Assembly (NCBI GenBank): GCA_948433085.1
Contig: CAOJDP010000010.1
Coordinates: forward strand, 1 to 34,233
Direction: 5' to 3'
Length of the DNA: 34,233 bases
Origin: an uncultured Caryophanales bacterium
GTDB lineage: Bacteria; Bacillota_I; Bacilli_A; RF39; UBA660
Numbering within the stretch: position 1 is the stretch's first letter; every line of letters begins with the position of its first letter. The translations under genes and the position numbers were made by a program. A model generated the notes under the pieces. That model was not told the DNA's origin and searched no databases. It was given only the letters and a program-made list of their open reading frames with translations. Below are positions 6,806-13,483 of the stretch, in pieces.

Positions 6806-7993
6806 CTATATGTTATAAGACTTTTTATTTTTTAAATGTTTAGTTTTGTATGGTAATTTTAGTTTTTCAAAATCGTGTGAGTTCTCTCCGTGTATAGGTA
6901 TAATTACATTAGGCTTAACAATATTACAAACTTCTGTAATACCTTCTTTAGTTGCGTGTCCACTGGTGTGTAAGTAGTGGTAATCTTTTGGAACAAACTT
7001 AACAATACTTTCATCAGCAGTAGATCCTTGCAAATATCCTAGCCATTGAGAATAGATAAATATATTATCTTTGAAGTTAGGACTGTTAATAAACCTCTTT
7101 GAAAAGTAATTACTTCGTACTAGCATACAAAAACCATTATCCAACATTTCTTGATAAAACTTTTTATCAAAACTTTTAACATTTGAAAAGTTGTAATAAT
7201 CTTTATATTTTTTGCTAGTCTTTGTTACATAATCAAGTATCTCCTTTTGGTAGACATCACATATAAATAATTTCTTTCCTGCTTCTTCGTTTGCGTGGTA
7301 AAAAGAGGCAATTCTATCAATATTCGTAGAGGCACACATTATAAAGACATACTTATTATTTTTTATTAAGTCAACTGCTTCTTTCTGTAGCATTAATTCG
7401 GACATAAAAACCTCATCAAGTCTTGAAAGGGTAGTATGCTCACAAATAAGAACATCCACTTTTCCTATTTCCTTAAGTGCTTTAGGTATTGTTTCACCAC
7501 TAGGACCGTGTGTACGAAAATCTCCAGTATGTAAAACTCTTTTTCCTTCTGCTTCAATAAGAAACATATAACTATCAAAAGCCGAATGGTTTACTCGAAT
7601 CGGTGTTAAAGTCATATCTCCAATTTTTAAAGGTACATCTTGTTCAAATGTTTTAAAAGTTTCTAATCTATCAATATGCTCCTGTGTTACTTCTGCAACT
7701 TTAGGTTCTTGCATTTTCTTTTGATAAATAGTAAATATCTCTTTTGCTTGTTCTCCAATGTAGATAGGTATATCTTTTTTTACTTGCATATATTCGCCAA
7801 TATGGTCTAAATGATAATGGGTTATAAACACAGCATCACATTTTTTACTAATCTTAGCGACATTCACTTTTACTTTACTTGTACTATTTGGAAGATTAGA
7901 GCCTATATCAATAAGTATTCTAGTACTTTTAGTTTTAATTTCGGTTACACAACCCCCAATTTGATTAATACCCCTGTGAATTTTAATTTGCAT
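6806..7993 (-). CDS. Metallo-beta-lactamase-fold hydrolase, RNase J / CPSF-like
   Basis: A 395-aa MBL protein. The metal site H-Y-H-L-D-H is near residue 59, N-H-S-A-F-D-S near 135, G-D-F-R-T-H-G near 157 and C-E-H-T-T-L near 186. A beta-CASP-like insert contains C-A-S-T-N-I-D-R. The C-terminal H-T-S-G-H-A and I-I-P-I-H-G-E motifs are those of RNase J and CPSF73-type nucleases. It is shorter than housekeeping RNase J (about 555 aa) and lacks that C-terminal domain. AAAGGA lies 9 nt before the ATG. Its position between ssb and clpP in a mobile block suggests a nucleic-acid role in element replication, mRNA control or host takeover. The substrate cannot be told from sequence. Confidence 0.88.
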   Translation of the reverse strand: MQIKIHRGINQIGGCVTEIKTKSTRILIDIGSNLPNSTSKVKVNVAKISKKCDAVFITHYHLDHIGEYMQVKKDIPIYIGEQAKEIFTIYQKKMQEPKVAEVTQEHIDRLETFKTFEQDVPLKIGDMTLTPIRVNHSAFDSYMFLIEAEGKRVLHTGDFRTHGPSGETIPKALKEIGKVDVLICEHTTLSRLDEVFMSELMLQKEAVDLIKNNKYVFIMCASTNIDRIASFYHANEEAGKKLFICDVYQKEILDYVTKTSKKYKDYYNFSNVKSFDKKFYQEMLDNGFCMLVRSNYFSKRFINSPNFKDNIFIYSQWLGYLQGSTADESIVKFVPKDYHYLHTSGHATKEGITEVCNIVKPNVIIPIHGENSHDFEKLKLPYKTKHLKNKKSYNI

Positions 7994-8008
7994 AAAATAT
8001 TATCCTTT

Positions 8009-8323
8009 CTAACTTTGAGTTGCTAGTTTTTGATTACTTGATAAAAATGTTACTCTATCTGCAATTACACGAATTATATTATTTTCTATACTTTCAATTC
8101 TTCCTTTTATTCCTATTAGGTCATTCTTTTTACAATATTCAAATGTATTACTTCCAACATAACTTGTTAATTCAATAGGAATATAATCTGTGTCATATTC
8201 TCCATTTGCATTTTTAAAATTACGCATAACTTTTAACATTAGTCTATATGAAGTCTTCTCCTCACTTTCCATTTTTTCAATATCGTTGTTTATTCTGCCA
8301 ATAAGCACAACATTGTTCATCAT
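8009..8323 (-). CDS. ssb: Single-stranded DNA-binding protein
   Basis: OB-fold SSB: it begins M-N-N-V-V-L-I-G-R-I, followed by a beta-strand region with D-Y-I-P-I-E-L and G-I-K-G-R-I-E-S. It is short (104 aa) and lacks the acidic tip (D-D-I-P-F type) by which host SSB recruits repair and replication proteins, so it is probably an element-specific protein. Two adjacent ATGs follow AAGG; the upstream one is used here. First gene of the ssb-MBL-clpP operon. The inverted repeat at 8343-8366 lies immediately upstream and may control it. Confidence 0.88.
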   Translation of the reverse strand: MMNNVVLIGRINNDIEKMESEEKTSYRLMLKVMRNFKNANGEYDTDYIPIELTSYVGSNTFEYCKKNDLIGIKGRIESIENNIIRVIADRVTFLSSNQKLATQS

Positions 8324-8342
8324 ATTTTACCTTCTTTCTAGC

Positions 8343-8366
8343 ATACTAGTTAGATATTACTAGTAT
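8343..8366. promoter_or_regulatory. Inverted repeat upstream of ssb, candidate operator
   Basis: ATACTAGT, spacer TAGATATT, ACTAGTAT. The arms are perfect and each contains the palindrome ACTAGT. It lies about 20-45 bp before the ssb start, where a repressor would block transcription. Confidence 0.5.
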
Positions 8367-8411
8367 CTAATAATAAAATACCATAATCAGTTTTATAAGT
8401 TTTAATACAAA

Positions 8412-8442
8412 ATAAAAAGAGAGATTGCTTAACACAATCTCT
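8412..8442 (-). terminator. Terminator of the lipoprotein / RsgI-domain operon
   Basis: On the minus strand AGAGATTG, a 7-nt loop and CAATCTCT form a perfect stem followed by CTTTTTATTTT. The stem begins at the stop codon of the gene at 8441. Confidence 0.8.
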
Positions 8443-9595
8443 AATACGGAAGATTTTTATAGATGTTATAAGCATCTAAATGCTCTTTATATTGAAGATA
8501 CGCTACTTCGACTTGTCTTTCCTGATAAGGTATATTTACTTTTTCAGCATTTAGTCTATCTTCATAATATTTAAAATATCCTTTTGCATCCTCACAATAA
8601 GTAGTATAGTATTCTTTTTCTGCTTCTTCAACACTGACAGAACATTTTTCTAATCCAGTTTTATATTCATCATACTTTTTAAGTGTTACTTCATGGTCAG
8701 ACTTATACCAGTCTAAGACTCCTTTTTCTGACTCCCAATCTTTTCTAACTTCTTCTACTTTAGGTGCAAAATAATTCATCCAAAATTCCTTACAAGCATG
8801 TTTATCAATAGCATCTTTACAACCTAATTTAGAAGTAGACACAAATTTATGATACCTTCTTTCGCCATATGGGTTAACATCTTTACCATCTAGATAATCT
8901 CCATAGCCATCTGCATCTACAACATATATGCCTGGTGATATTTCTTTCTCAGTTGTAGGTTCTGGGTCTTTCTTTGGCACTTCATTTTGACTCGGCTTCT
9001 GACTATTATTAGGGTTTTTATTATTAGAAACATTATCTTTATTTGGCGAATTTGTTTCTTGATTTACATTATCTTTTTCTATTTTGACTTCTTCGTTTTT
9101 TAATAATTGATTTGATATTTTGCTTAACTCCTCATTTGAATTAACACTCACTTTATAAATTTCTTTATTTTTGGAATTTTCATTCATATATGCTTGAGCA
9201 TTATTCCAGTTGCTATATATCTCAACTTTATCAAATTTAATATTATTATTTTTTGTAGTTTCTGTTATTAAGTCTATAACCTTATAAAGAGTATTATCAT
9301 TCTGTAATAAGTCAATATCTTTAAAAATATTCTTAGCATCATCATTAACCAACTCATATTTTAAAACAATAGGCTCATCACATTTATTATTATTGCAAAC
9401 TTGTTTATACTCCAATTTTATTGAAGGGTTAATCTTAATGTAAGCAACATAATTACTTGTAGTTTCACTTTTATTTACATTAGTATCTTTATTATTACCT
9501 TTAAATAGGAATATGCCTCCAACGATTAAAATAGTTAATATCAATACAGAAATTATACTAATTAAGATTTTTTTGTTTTTTAAAAAATTACTCAT
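8441..9595 (-). CDS. Membrane-anchored protein with RsgI-like domain
   Basis: A 384-aa protein with a single transmembrane helix (about residues 8-30), so the bulk faces outside. Residues about 47-145 carry the pattern of the middle extracellular domain of RsgI-type anti-sigma factors: I-K-I-N-P-S-I-K-L, then L-V-N-D-D-A-K-N-I-F and a predicted helix T-L-Y-K-V-I-D-L-I. The cytoplasmic sigma-binding domain that precedes it in true RsgI is missing. A Pro/Asn/Lys linker (about 175-215) leads to an unrecognised Cys-containing, Tyr-rich, helical C-terminal part (about 225-384). The same leader GAGGAGTGAAAAATTT precedes its ATG and that of the upstream lipoprotein gene, 30 bp away, so both are one operon. 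The ligand is unknown. Confidence 0.75.
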   Translation of the reverse strand: MSNFLKNKKILISIISVLILTILIVGGIFLFKGNNKDTNVNKSETTSNYVAYIKINPSIKLEYKQVCNNNKCDEPIVLKYELVNDDAKNIFKDIDLLQNDNTLYKVIDLITETTKNNNIKFDKVEIYSNWNNAQAYMNENSKNKEIYKVSVNSNEELSKISNQLLKNEEVKIEKDNVNQETNSPNKDNVSNNKNPNNSQKPSQNEVPKKDPEPTTEKEISPGIYVVDADGYGDYLDGKDVNPYGERRYHKFVSTSKLGCKDAIDKHACKEFWMNYFAPKVEEVRKDWESEKGVLDWYKSDHEVTLKKYDEYKTGLEKCSVSVEEAEKEYYTTYCEDAKGYFKYYEDRLNAEKVNIPYQERQVEVAYLQYKEHLDAYNIYKNLPY

Positions 9596-9625
9596 AAATT
9601 TTTCACTCCTCTAAATTTGTAATTT

Positions 9626-10681
9626 TTATTTATGTGATATTCTTACCGATTTAGAATAAGAACCACAACTTATTGTATATTCAGTAGCATAAGGGTATTC
9701 TTGATTATAATTTTGTATTCTTTCATTACTGCTAATTTTAATATCTGTATTAGAATCCACTCTTATTTTTTCGCCTCGTAATAAGATTTCAACAATATTA
9801 TCTACATCTTTTTTTGTGCATTTTAAATTTTTATCATTGTTATTATTGTTATTATTATTTACTTCTTCGCCTTTTTTTAGAACTTCATTATCTAAACTAT
9901 CTATTTCATCTATCCAGTAAAGAAGCCCCTCTGTTTTAAATTCTAATTTAATTTCTTGTAAATCGGTAACATATTCTAAATATTCTTCTTTGCTCATATT
10001 ACCATCTTCCCAATCATAACGGGTAAGAAAACCTAAACCATTAGTTGTTTCATTAGTACTTTTTACATATCTTTCTGAAGTGTTATCGTAGTAAATTTCA
10101 CCCCAATTACGATTTCTTTCTTCTTTATCTTTTAAACTTGATACAGATACTGCATAATAACCTGTATAACCTGTATTTTTATTATTCTCTATAAGCCTTT
10201 GTGATAGATAAATATCTTTAGCAGAATTATAATATAAATTATCCCAATATTCTGCCCAATCTAAAAATTCTTTTATTTCTTTTGTTTCCATATCTATTGT
10301 ATATGCCATAATTACTGGTGTGTCTTCAAGTCGTTCAAGTTCACCTTTTGGAATTTCTCCTAGTAATATAAATTCTACAATTCCATCATTATTTAAATCT
10401 TTAAAAGTGTATGTTCTATTTTTTGAAGAATTTTTATAAGACTCTTTGTACTCTTGAAATGAGCCTGATGTATTAGTTAAGTTATTATATGCTACATAGG
10501 AAGCGTAACCTTTAATATACTCGTTCTTCTCTTTATCGTTATAGTTATTAATATAATAGTCTTCAACATTTTGAATGCTTATTTCATCTTGTTTAGAATT
10601 ATTATTTTCCTTTTCCTTTCCACAGCCTGTTATTCCCATTAATAAGGTTAAACATAATAAACATAAACCTATTTTTTTCAT
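9626..10681 (-). CDS. Lipoprotein of unknown function
   Basis: An exported lipoprotein: M-K-K-I-G-L-C-L-L-C then a hydrophobic stretch and the lipobox G-I-T-G-C, with Cys at about residue 20. I chose the ATG at 10681 (GAGGAG 10 nt upstream); an upstream TTG would overlap the Shine-Dalgarno. The mature part is acidic and Asn-rich, with a poly-Asn run near residue 280. It includes D-L-N-N-D-G-I-V-E-F, resembling a calcium-binding or FG-GAP-type acidic loop, as in lipoproteins that measure or bind at the surface. No catalytic motif is recognised. It is first in a two-gene operon and is preceded by an attenuator-like leader (10700-10819). Confidence 0.8.
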   Translation of the reverse strand: MKKIGLCLLCLTLLMGITGCGKEKENNNSKQDEISIQNVEDYYINNYNDKEKNEYIKGYASYVAYNNLTNTSGSFQEYKESYKNSSKNRTYTFKDLNNDGIVEFILLGEIPKGELERLEDTPVIMAYTIDMETKEIKEFLDWAEYWDNLYYNSAKDIYLSQRLIENNKNTGYTGYYAVSVSSLKDKEERNRNWGEIYYDNTSERYVKSTNETTNGLGFLTRYDWEDGNMSKEEYLEYVTDLQEIKLEFKTEGLLYWIDEIDSLDNEVLKKGEEVNNNNNNNNDKNLKCTKKDVDNIVEILLRGEKIRVDSNTDIKISSNERIQNYNQEYPYATEYTISCGSYSKSVRISHK

Positions 10682-10699
10682 AAATTTTTCACTCCTCAA

Positions 10700-10819
10700 T
10701 ATTATAACAAAACAAAAGGAACACGATACTGACTTGTGTTCCGACTGCTTAATGTTGGCTTAACTGCATACTGCAACCAACATTTAATACAATGTCGGAT
10801 TTCAGCACTTCTAACCGAC
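10700..10819 (-). promoter_or_regulatory. Attenuator-like structured leader (or small RNA) before the lipoprotein gene
   Basis: Read on the minus strand, segment 1 GTCGG (10819-10815) can pair with segment 2 CCGAC (10798-10794). Segment 2 can alternatively pair with segment 3 GTCGG (10745-10741). Segment 3 overlaps the first arm of a hairpin GGAACAC (10742-10736) / GTGTTCC (10724-10718), which is followed by TTTTGTTTTGTT. A separate stem TGTTGG/CCAACA (10782-10777 with 10758-10753) lies between. Pairing 1:2 would free the terminator; pairing 2:3 would block it. This is classical attenuation logic, seen directly in the sequence. The trigger is unknown and no known riboswitch class is recognised. 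A self-terminated small RNA is the alternative. Confidence 0.55.
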
Positions 10820-10825
10820 AATATA

Positions 10826-10855
10826 ATTTTAGCATAAAAATTCTAAAAATGTCAA
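10826..10855 (-). promoter_or_regulatory. Promoter of the structured leader and lipoprotein operon
   Basis: On the minus strand, -35 TTGACA (10855-10850), an 18-bp spacer with TATG just before, and -10 TAAAAT (10831-10826). Transcription would start at about 10819, right at segment 1 of the leader. Confidence 0.7.
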
Positions 10856-10871
10856 TACTTTTGTAGAGAGA

Positions 10872-10906
10872 TACCTTACAAAATTTTGTAAGGTAATACT
10901 TTACAA
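10872..10906. promoter_or_regulatory. Perfect 24-bp palindrome plus extra half-site (operator)
   Basis: TACCTTACAAAA followed by its exact reverse complement occupies 10872-10895. A third half-site TACTTTACAA follows at 10897-10906. The site ends 20 bp before the Xre gene start and lies 17 bp upstream of the -35 box of the opposite promoter. It is therefore placed to control the regulator itself and possibly the divergent leader-lipoprotein operon. Confidence 0.75.
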
Positions 10907-10925
10907 TAAATATAGAGGTGTTGAT

Positions 10926-11177
10926 ATGAGATTAAATAAACCACTTAAAAAACCCAACTTTGATACAGACATATACAATACCATTCGTAAGAACATTAAA
11001 AAATATCGAAAACTAAAGGGTCTAACATCTGAAGAATTATCAGAAATGGTTAATTTATCTCACGAGTTTATAAGACAAATTGAAAGTGAGAAATTAGCAT
11101 ATAACTTTTCTGTAGATACTTTATATAAAATTGCTGTTGCATTAGATGTTAGCGTAGATACTTTACTAAAGAAATAA
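10926..11177 (+). CDS. Small Xre-family (HTH_3) transcriptional regulator
   Basis: An 83-aa protein consisting almost only of a Cro/CI-type helix-turn-helix: I-R-K-N-I-K-K-Y-R-K-L-K-G-L-T, S-E-E-L-S-E-M-V-N-L-S, then F-I-R-Q-I-E-S-E-K and L-Y-K-I-A-V-A-L-D-V-S-V-D-T-L-L. GAGGTG lies 6 nt before the ATG. The perfect palindrome directly upstream is the expected autoregulatory operator. It is the only plus-strand gene in this part and sits between copy 3 of the 25-bp repeat and the lipoprotein operon. Confidence 0.9.
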   Translation: MRLNKPLKKPNFDTDIYNTIRKNIKKYRKLKGLTSEELSEMVNLSHEFIRQIESEKLAYNFSVDTLYKIAVALDVSVDTLLKK

Positions 11178-11213
11178 ATATGAGTTAGGATTACATACTA
11201 GCTCTTTATTATT

Positions 11214-11238
11214 GGAATTGTCCTATGCCACTATGCCA
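11214..11238 (+). repeat. 25-bp direct repeat, copy 3
   Basis: GGAATT then GTCCTATGCCACTATGCCA. One mismatch to copy 1 at 5263-5287, same orientation, 5.95 kb away. It lies in the 293-bp stretch between the Xre gene and ssrA, which otherwise holds an AT-rich segment (11239-11360) with no gene that I can see and the ssrA terminator. Confidence 0.85.
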
Positions 11239-11362
11239 TATTTAATAGTATATTTATGTATTAAGTATATAAATATTTCATTAATCCTATTAATTATTAA
11301 CACCTATACTTAATATAACATAATAATTTCTATAATTATTAATACAAATTAAACTATAATAT

Positions 11363-11394
11363 AAAAACGACTATTTCTTAAAACAGTCGTTTTT
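11363..11394 (-). terminator. Terminator of ssrA (bidirectional)
   Basis: AAAAACGACT / AGTCGTTTTT, a 10-bp stem with a 12-nt loop. The arms' own A and U runs make it work in both directions. It lies 77 nt after the ssrA 3' end. A weaker hairpin GCGAA/TTCGC at about 11422-11459 sits between. Confidence 0.8.
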
Positions 11395-11470
11395 ACTTGC
11401 TTTATTAAAGCTTTATATATACAGCGAAACCACCTCTAAAATAGTAGAAATAGTTCGCCTGTGCATCATC

Positions 11471-11850
11471 TGGTGGAGCTGAGGAGAATCGAACTCCTGT
11501 CCAAAAATATCCCAGTAATAGTATCTACAAGTTTAGTTGATTATTTTATTTCCTAAACTATGTCAGTAACCAACACTCCATAGCCTAGTAAGTTCCGAAA
11601 AATTCATTGTTACCCTAGAACAAAATAACAGTATATCCTACTCAATCAAGCCCTCTTAAATTCCCGTAGGAAAAGAATAAAAGAAAGCCGCATTCCTTAA
11701 TTCAATTAAGCGAAGGCTACAGTATTCTTATTGAATAAAGTAGCAAATGCATTTTTTAATTTGTTTCCATTTAATTTTTGTTTGTACGTAAGGTGTACTC
11801 CCCACTTGCAACTAAAACGAGAACACTCCTGTCGAAACCAAAGCAGCCCC
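11471..11850 (-). ncRNA. ssrA: Transfer-messenger RNA
   Basis: About 380 nt. The 5' end reads GGGGCTGCTTTGGTTTCGAC. The 3' end has the T-arm G-G-A-G-T-T-C-G-A-T-T-C-T-C-C and encoded CAGCTCCACCA, and the two ends pair as the tRNA-like acceptor. The mRNA-like part contains a frame ending ...F-N-K-N-T-V-A-F-A followed by TAA (11708-11706); the resume codon cannot be fixed by eye. It rescues stalled ribosomes with SmpB, encoded two genes upstream. Its last 11 bases are repeated at 1288-1298, which marks it as an integration site for the accessory block on its 3' side. The CCA end is intact, so the gene should be functional. Confidence 0.96.
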
Positions 11851-11858
11851 GTGAACAG

Positions 11859-11887
11859 ATTATAACATATCTATTCTTAGAAAGCAA
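11859..11887 (-). promoter_or_regulatory. Promoter of ssrA
   Basis: On the minus strand, -35 TTGCTT (11887-11882), a 17-bp spacer and -10 TATAAT (11864-11859), with 8 nt to the tmRNA 5' end. It begins directly after the stop of the preceding gene. Confidence 0.85.
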
Positions 11888-12721
11888 TTACTTTTTTACC
11901 TTTTCATTACTAGATTCCCCAAGCAAATATGTTAACATATCTGCAATTTTATCACGACTAACACCATTGAGTTTACCCAAAAGACGATGCGCACTAATCA
12001 AATTCCTTTTCGTATCCAAAAAAGGTTTTGTAATATAAGACGGTAACATTTTTAAACAAGCTTTTGCATACAAAACAATAGGTAATGTTTCAGAATTAAT
12101 ATCAGCGTCCAATATAGAAAATAAATAAGTTGTAATTTCAGATACTATACTATAAAAATACTGTTTTGATATAGCTAACTCCTCATCACACATTTCTTCG
12201 CTTGTAAATGGAAGAAATGTTTCACCTAAAAGAACATTTTTTTCAACACTAGGAGAGGTCGCTAACAATGCATATTTAAAATCTATAAGATGGTTTTTAG
12301 CATCTTTTTCCAATCTTTCTTGATTCATAAAACAATTGATTTCATTATAAAAACTAAGTTCAAAATTTCCTTGCAACTTCTTTGCTACTTCACCTTCTAT
12401 ACAACCATTTAATGTATAAAGATGTTTAGAATCCATTTGATTAGAAAACCGCATACTAATTAATACTTGGGAATCGAAATCTAAAAAGAAATTTCCATTC
12501 AATTGTTCTTTTATTGCTTTTTGATATTCTTCACTTACGATAGAATCGTCTATTTTCACTTTTTCATAATTTTCAACAGAAATCATATGTTCTAATAAAG
12601 AAAACATATCCTGATAAATTTTACTTTTCAATTTACCATTTTTTTCTAATTTAGCTAATTCTAAATAAACTTTTACCACTGACTTTGTATTTTTGAAAGC
12701 CTTTTGATATGATGTACTCAT
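11888..12721 (-). CDS. Conserved-looking hypothetical protein between smpB and ssrA
   Basis: A 277-aa soluble, largely helical protein that I do not recognise. It has no signal peptide, membrane segment or Cys-rich motif. The composition (Lys, Glu, Ser, Leu) and unbroken frame suggest a real gene. The ATG at 12721 is 8 nt after AAAGGAG; an ATG two codons earlier is too close to that site. It has its own strong promoter overlapping the smpB stop, so it can be expressed apart from smpB. Its stop abuts the ssrA promoter. Adjacency to the trans-translation genes may be positional only. Confidence 0.75.
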   Translation of the reverse strand: MSTSYQKAFKNTKSVVKVYLELAKLEKNGKLKSKIYQDMFSLLEHMISVENYEKVKIDDSIVSEEYQKAIKEQLNGNFFLDFDSQVLISMRFSNQMDSKHLYTLNGCIEGEVAKKLQGNFELSFYNEINCFMNQERLEKDAKNHLIDFKYALLATSPSVEKNVLLGETFLPFTSEEMCDEELAISKQYFYSIVSEITTYLFSILDADINSETLPIVLYAKACLKMLPSYITKPFLDTKRNLISAHRLLGKLNGVSRDKIADMLTYLLGESSNEKVKK

Positions 12722-12746
12722 AATCATTTCTCCTTTTTGCTGTATT

Positions 12747-12775
12747 AGTATATAGTAAACTCCTTATTTTGTCAA
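12747..12775 (-). promoter_or_regulatory. Strong promoter between smpB and the unknown gene
   Basis: On the minus strand, -35 TTGACA (12775-12770), a 17-bp spacer and -10 TATACT (12752-12747), about 26 bp before the start of the 277-aa protein. Confidence 0.8.
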
Positions 12776-12780
12776 AAAAA

Positions 12781-13221
12781 CTAGAAAGTTTTATATTTCT
12801 TTCTAATCTCTCTTTCCATATCTCTTTTTTTAATACTCTCTCTTTTGTCATACAATTTCTTACCCTTAGCAATTCCTAACAACAGCTTTGCCTTATTTCG
12901 ATTAAAATACAGTTTGATTGGAATCAATGTATACCCATCTAATTGTAAAGCATCACGAATTTTCCATATTTCCTTTTTGTGCAACAATAACTTTCTTGTA
13001 CGCAGTTCATCATGATTAAATTGATTTCCTTCCTTATATGGACTAATATGCATTCCGAGTAAAAAGATTTCACCATTTTTGTAAATTGCATAACTATCCT
13101 TTAAATTGGCATCTCCATTCCGAATAGATTTAATTTCTGTTCCTGTTAAAACAATGCCAGACTCATATGTATCTACAATTTCATAATCATATCTCGCTTT
13201 GCGATTATTAATTTCTATCAT
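12781..13221 (-). CDS. smpB: SsrA-binding protein SmpB
   Basis: The small OB-fold protein that carries tmRNA to stalled ribosomes. Family marks include [11 protein letters not shown] at the N terminus, [13 protein letters not shown] near residue 25, and the basic tail [15 protein letters not shown]. The ATG at 13221, after GAAGGTGATATC, gives 146 aa, close to the family's usual 150-160. Upstream in-frame starts would add a non-conserved extension. ssrA lies one gene downstream and rnr upstream, the standard grouping. The 262 bp to the rnr stop hold no convincing gene; a 29-codon frame there lacks a ribosome site. Confidence 0.96.
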   Translation of the reverse strand: MIEINNRKARYDYEIVDTYESGIVLTGTEIKSIRNGDANLKDSYAIYKNGEIFLLGMHISPYKEGNQFNHDELRTRKLLLHKKEIWKIRDALQLDGYTLIPIKLYFNRNKAKLLLGIAKGKKLYDKRESIKKRDMEREIRKKYKTF

Positions 13222-13483
13222 GATATCACCTTCTATTACACTTCTTTCAATTATCAATTCCTTTTATATTTTAATCCGTTTTATTCATCTTATAATTGTT
13301 GCGTTTCGATTCCATTATATTCTTGTCTTTCATAAATTTGAGAATTTTGTAGTTTTCATTCATATTCTTTTGAGACACTATTATCTACATATTCCCCATA
13401 AATAATGATTTTCTAATTCATTTCAAAAGATTTTTTATAATTCTTTCTTGCATGAAACGAAATGCCTAATATTATTCAAAATT

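Noticed and set aside
10700-10830. tRNA or T-box reading of the structured leader
   Set aside because: No acceptor/T-arm pattern, no CCA end and no T-box consensus. The alternating GTCGG/CCGAC pairing explains the structure better.
5263-11238. CRISPR array interpretation of the 25-bp repeats
   Set aside because: Only three copies, spaced 0.9 and 5 kb apart, with no cas genes and no regular spacers.
13258-13483. A 29-codon frame on the minus strand between rnr and smpB
   Set aside because: It has no ribosome-binding site, a low-complexity composition and no recognisable family.
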